Source: Lytechinus pictus (lineage: Eukaryota; Echinodermata; Echinoidea; Temnopleuroida; Toxopneustidae). Taken from it: a stretch of DNA of 64,000 bases. Position 1 is the stretch's first letter; every line of letters starts with the position of its first letter. The position numbers and the translations under genes were made by a program. This document shows positions 62,483 through 64,000 of the stretch, piece after piece. The notes below the pieces were generated by a model. It worked only from the letters and a program-made list of their open reading frames with translations, did no database searches and had not been told where the DNA came from. The stretch is taken from positions 1,017,501 to 1,081,500 of the forward strand of contig NC_087252.1 in NCBI RefSeq assembly GCF_037042905.1, read 5' to 3'.

Positions 62483-64000
62483 TCATATAATTGGGTTACT
62501 TGGAATGCGAGATTTAGTTGAGCTTAGTTTTCCTCCTCTTTTCTTCTGTATTTTTAACTCTCTTAACATTTATTTGATATCGGAAAAGAGCTGTTTTAAA
62601 GCAAAGGGTGGAATGCGAAAAATCAGTGTGTATCTCAGGAGGCCAGAGGGTACCAGCTTTATGCCGGAAAGTTAAATTAATATGGACTCTGTTACTCAAG
62701 AAATTACAACGATTCTTTTTTTATGAATCGTTTGCCAGCACTGAACAAAACCGTTTACTAAAAATTATGATTCCTCTGACCATCAGTATCTTTTCCTTTT
62801 CTATTCCCTTTTTATATTGGAATGACCTTCGCTTCGTTCAAACTCCATCTACCCAAGTTCGACTTTGTAACCATGGTAAAGCAATGAAAGACTTCCCATT
62901 CGATGCAGAAAAACCCCTCCCTCTAAAACAAACACAAACAATCTCTGATCAGATCTACCTGGCGACTCAAAACAGACAACCCTTTGCCTTATTAGTGAGC
63001 AATAAAGTTTCAATCTGTAATTCGTCCCGCTTTGCTATTTGGCGGAAACCCCGCGGTTTTCTAGCCAACCCGCTGTGCTAACAGGCCTCACTCTCAGTCG
63101 AGTGAGGTATCATGTATTATCCATGCTATTACCTTCTTCTCACCGGTGTACTTTTTCTTCTTCATCAAATAGTCAAAGTACATTCAGCCAACCTTCTTGT
63201 CTTGTCATAATTCTTTGGGGCTTCTTTTTCTTGGTCACATATAAACCATGTTTTATTTTCTTTTTTAAAGTAATATGAAGACTGTTTTTTCCAAGACATT
63301 AATAGCGCAAATTCCTTAGTGATATTTTTAACATGTTTAATGTCATGATGCAAATTATAGATCTACAAATTTCCTTTTCCGTAGAACAATTTAATTATAT
63401 CCATGTTTAAGGCTTTTATCTGTGTATATCAAGTAATAACTGTATTCTTTTATTTCAGCGTTTCTAGATCGAAGTGCACCCATATCCTTTTTCCTATTAT
63501 AATCGAGTATTGAATATGTTGAACTTTCCAAAGGATTTAACATTATTTTTTTATCGAAACTGTCTATTTATTATGTTCATCTGAATGTGTTTATACGTAT
63601 CTCTCTAAGATTCTTCATAAAAATGAACGGTAAAAACTGAAAGGGAGCGATGACCGAAAAATTGAGGATTAATGGGTGGAATGGAGAAACTACTGGAGGG
63701 GGGTGACTGAGATACAAAGAGAACGGAGAGAACTTGTAGATACGAAGGGAGGATGAAGTTCTAAGACATCTGCAGCTCTAGACATTTTTTATATCAGATC
63801 AAAAATAGACCGCCGAGTGCGTACCCCCATCATAAAGTGGGCGGGGCCAATTACACTTTTGGTCTTAACTCGGAAATGGGGTGCGGAAATAGCTGTTGGC
63901 TTTCTTTAGGAGACCCCTAGGTAGGATTCCGACACTTTTGTCTTCCTCCGTGACTTGATTGATCTGAATATTTTGACTCCTTTTATCCAACAGCTATTGC
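62483..64000. other. Terminal stretch without a recognised gene
   Basis: An open frame of 157 codons (62608-63081) has no recognisable domain, signal peptide or splice context matching the cluster. I do not call it a gene. The rest is AT-rich spacer. Confidence 0.45.

Noticed and set aside
62608-63081. 157-codon ORF near the window end
   Set aside because: No recognisable domain, no duplication partner, and composition like the surrounding spacer. Transcript evidence would be needed.

Overview
The window is animal (eukaryotic) genomic DNA. It is AT-rich, its genes are short exons separated by long introns, and it is full of SINEs, LINE fragments, terminal-inverted-repeat (TIR) elements, foldback elements and microsatellites. 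The lectin-gene family, the tRNA-headed SINE and several MITE families that I recognise from memory suggest an echinoderm, most likely a sea urchin. That assignment is inference, and no database search was run.

The coding content is a cluster of four paralogous genes, all on the + strand, called A-D here. Each model has a signal-peptide exon, one C-type lectin-like domain (CTLD) per exon, usually a short Ser/Thr/Pro-rich linker exon, and a last exon with a cysteine-rich PAN/Apple-like domain ending in the stop codon. Gene A (6236-18933) and gene B (21863-30647) have four CTLDs. Gene C (37701-46017) is a recent tandem copy of B. Gene D (50067-54180) has two CTLDs and no visible linker. Every internal exon is phase 1-1 and a multiple of three, so the spliced products stay open: 595, 611, 610 and 361 residues. 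The proteins should be secreted. Most CTLDs keep the structural cysteines and the WIGL core but lack the EPN/QPD sugar-binding motif, so ligand binding is probably not classical Ca2+-dependent sugar recognition. An immune or secreted-recognition role is plausible but inferred.

Layout: 1-2060, dead LINE carrying a nested hAT-like element. 2400-6190, foldbacks, SINEs, a 59-bp minisatellite and a TTAA-flanked TIR element. 6236-18933, gene A, whose first intron carries a 3.1-kb giant palindrome. 19144-19772, TIR element and spacer. 19773-32058, duplication block with gene B. 32059-36170, nested tandem-repeat and foldback zone. 36171-46845, duplication block with gene C. 46846-49260, tandem repeats and a mariner-like element. 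49260-54180, gene D. 54181-64000, no recognised gene: MITE, microsatellites and SINE/LINE scraps.

Most notable: the multi-CTLD-PAN cluster itself; B/C divergence concentrated in particular CTLDs, including five replacement and no silent changes in CTLD4; a lost splice donor and a replaced leader region in gene C; paired cysteine losses in CTLD3 and in the gene D PAN domain; and two palindromic foldback elements with similar termini and apparent 8-bp target duplications.
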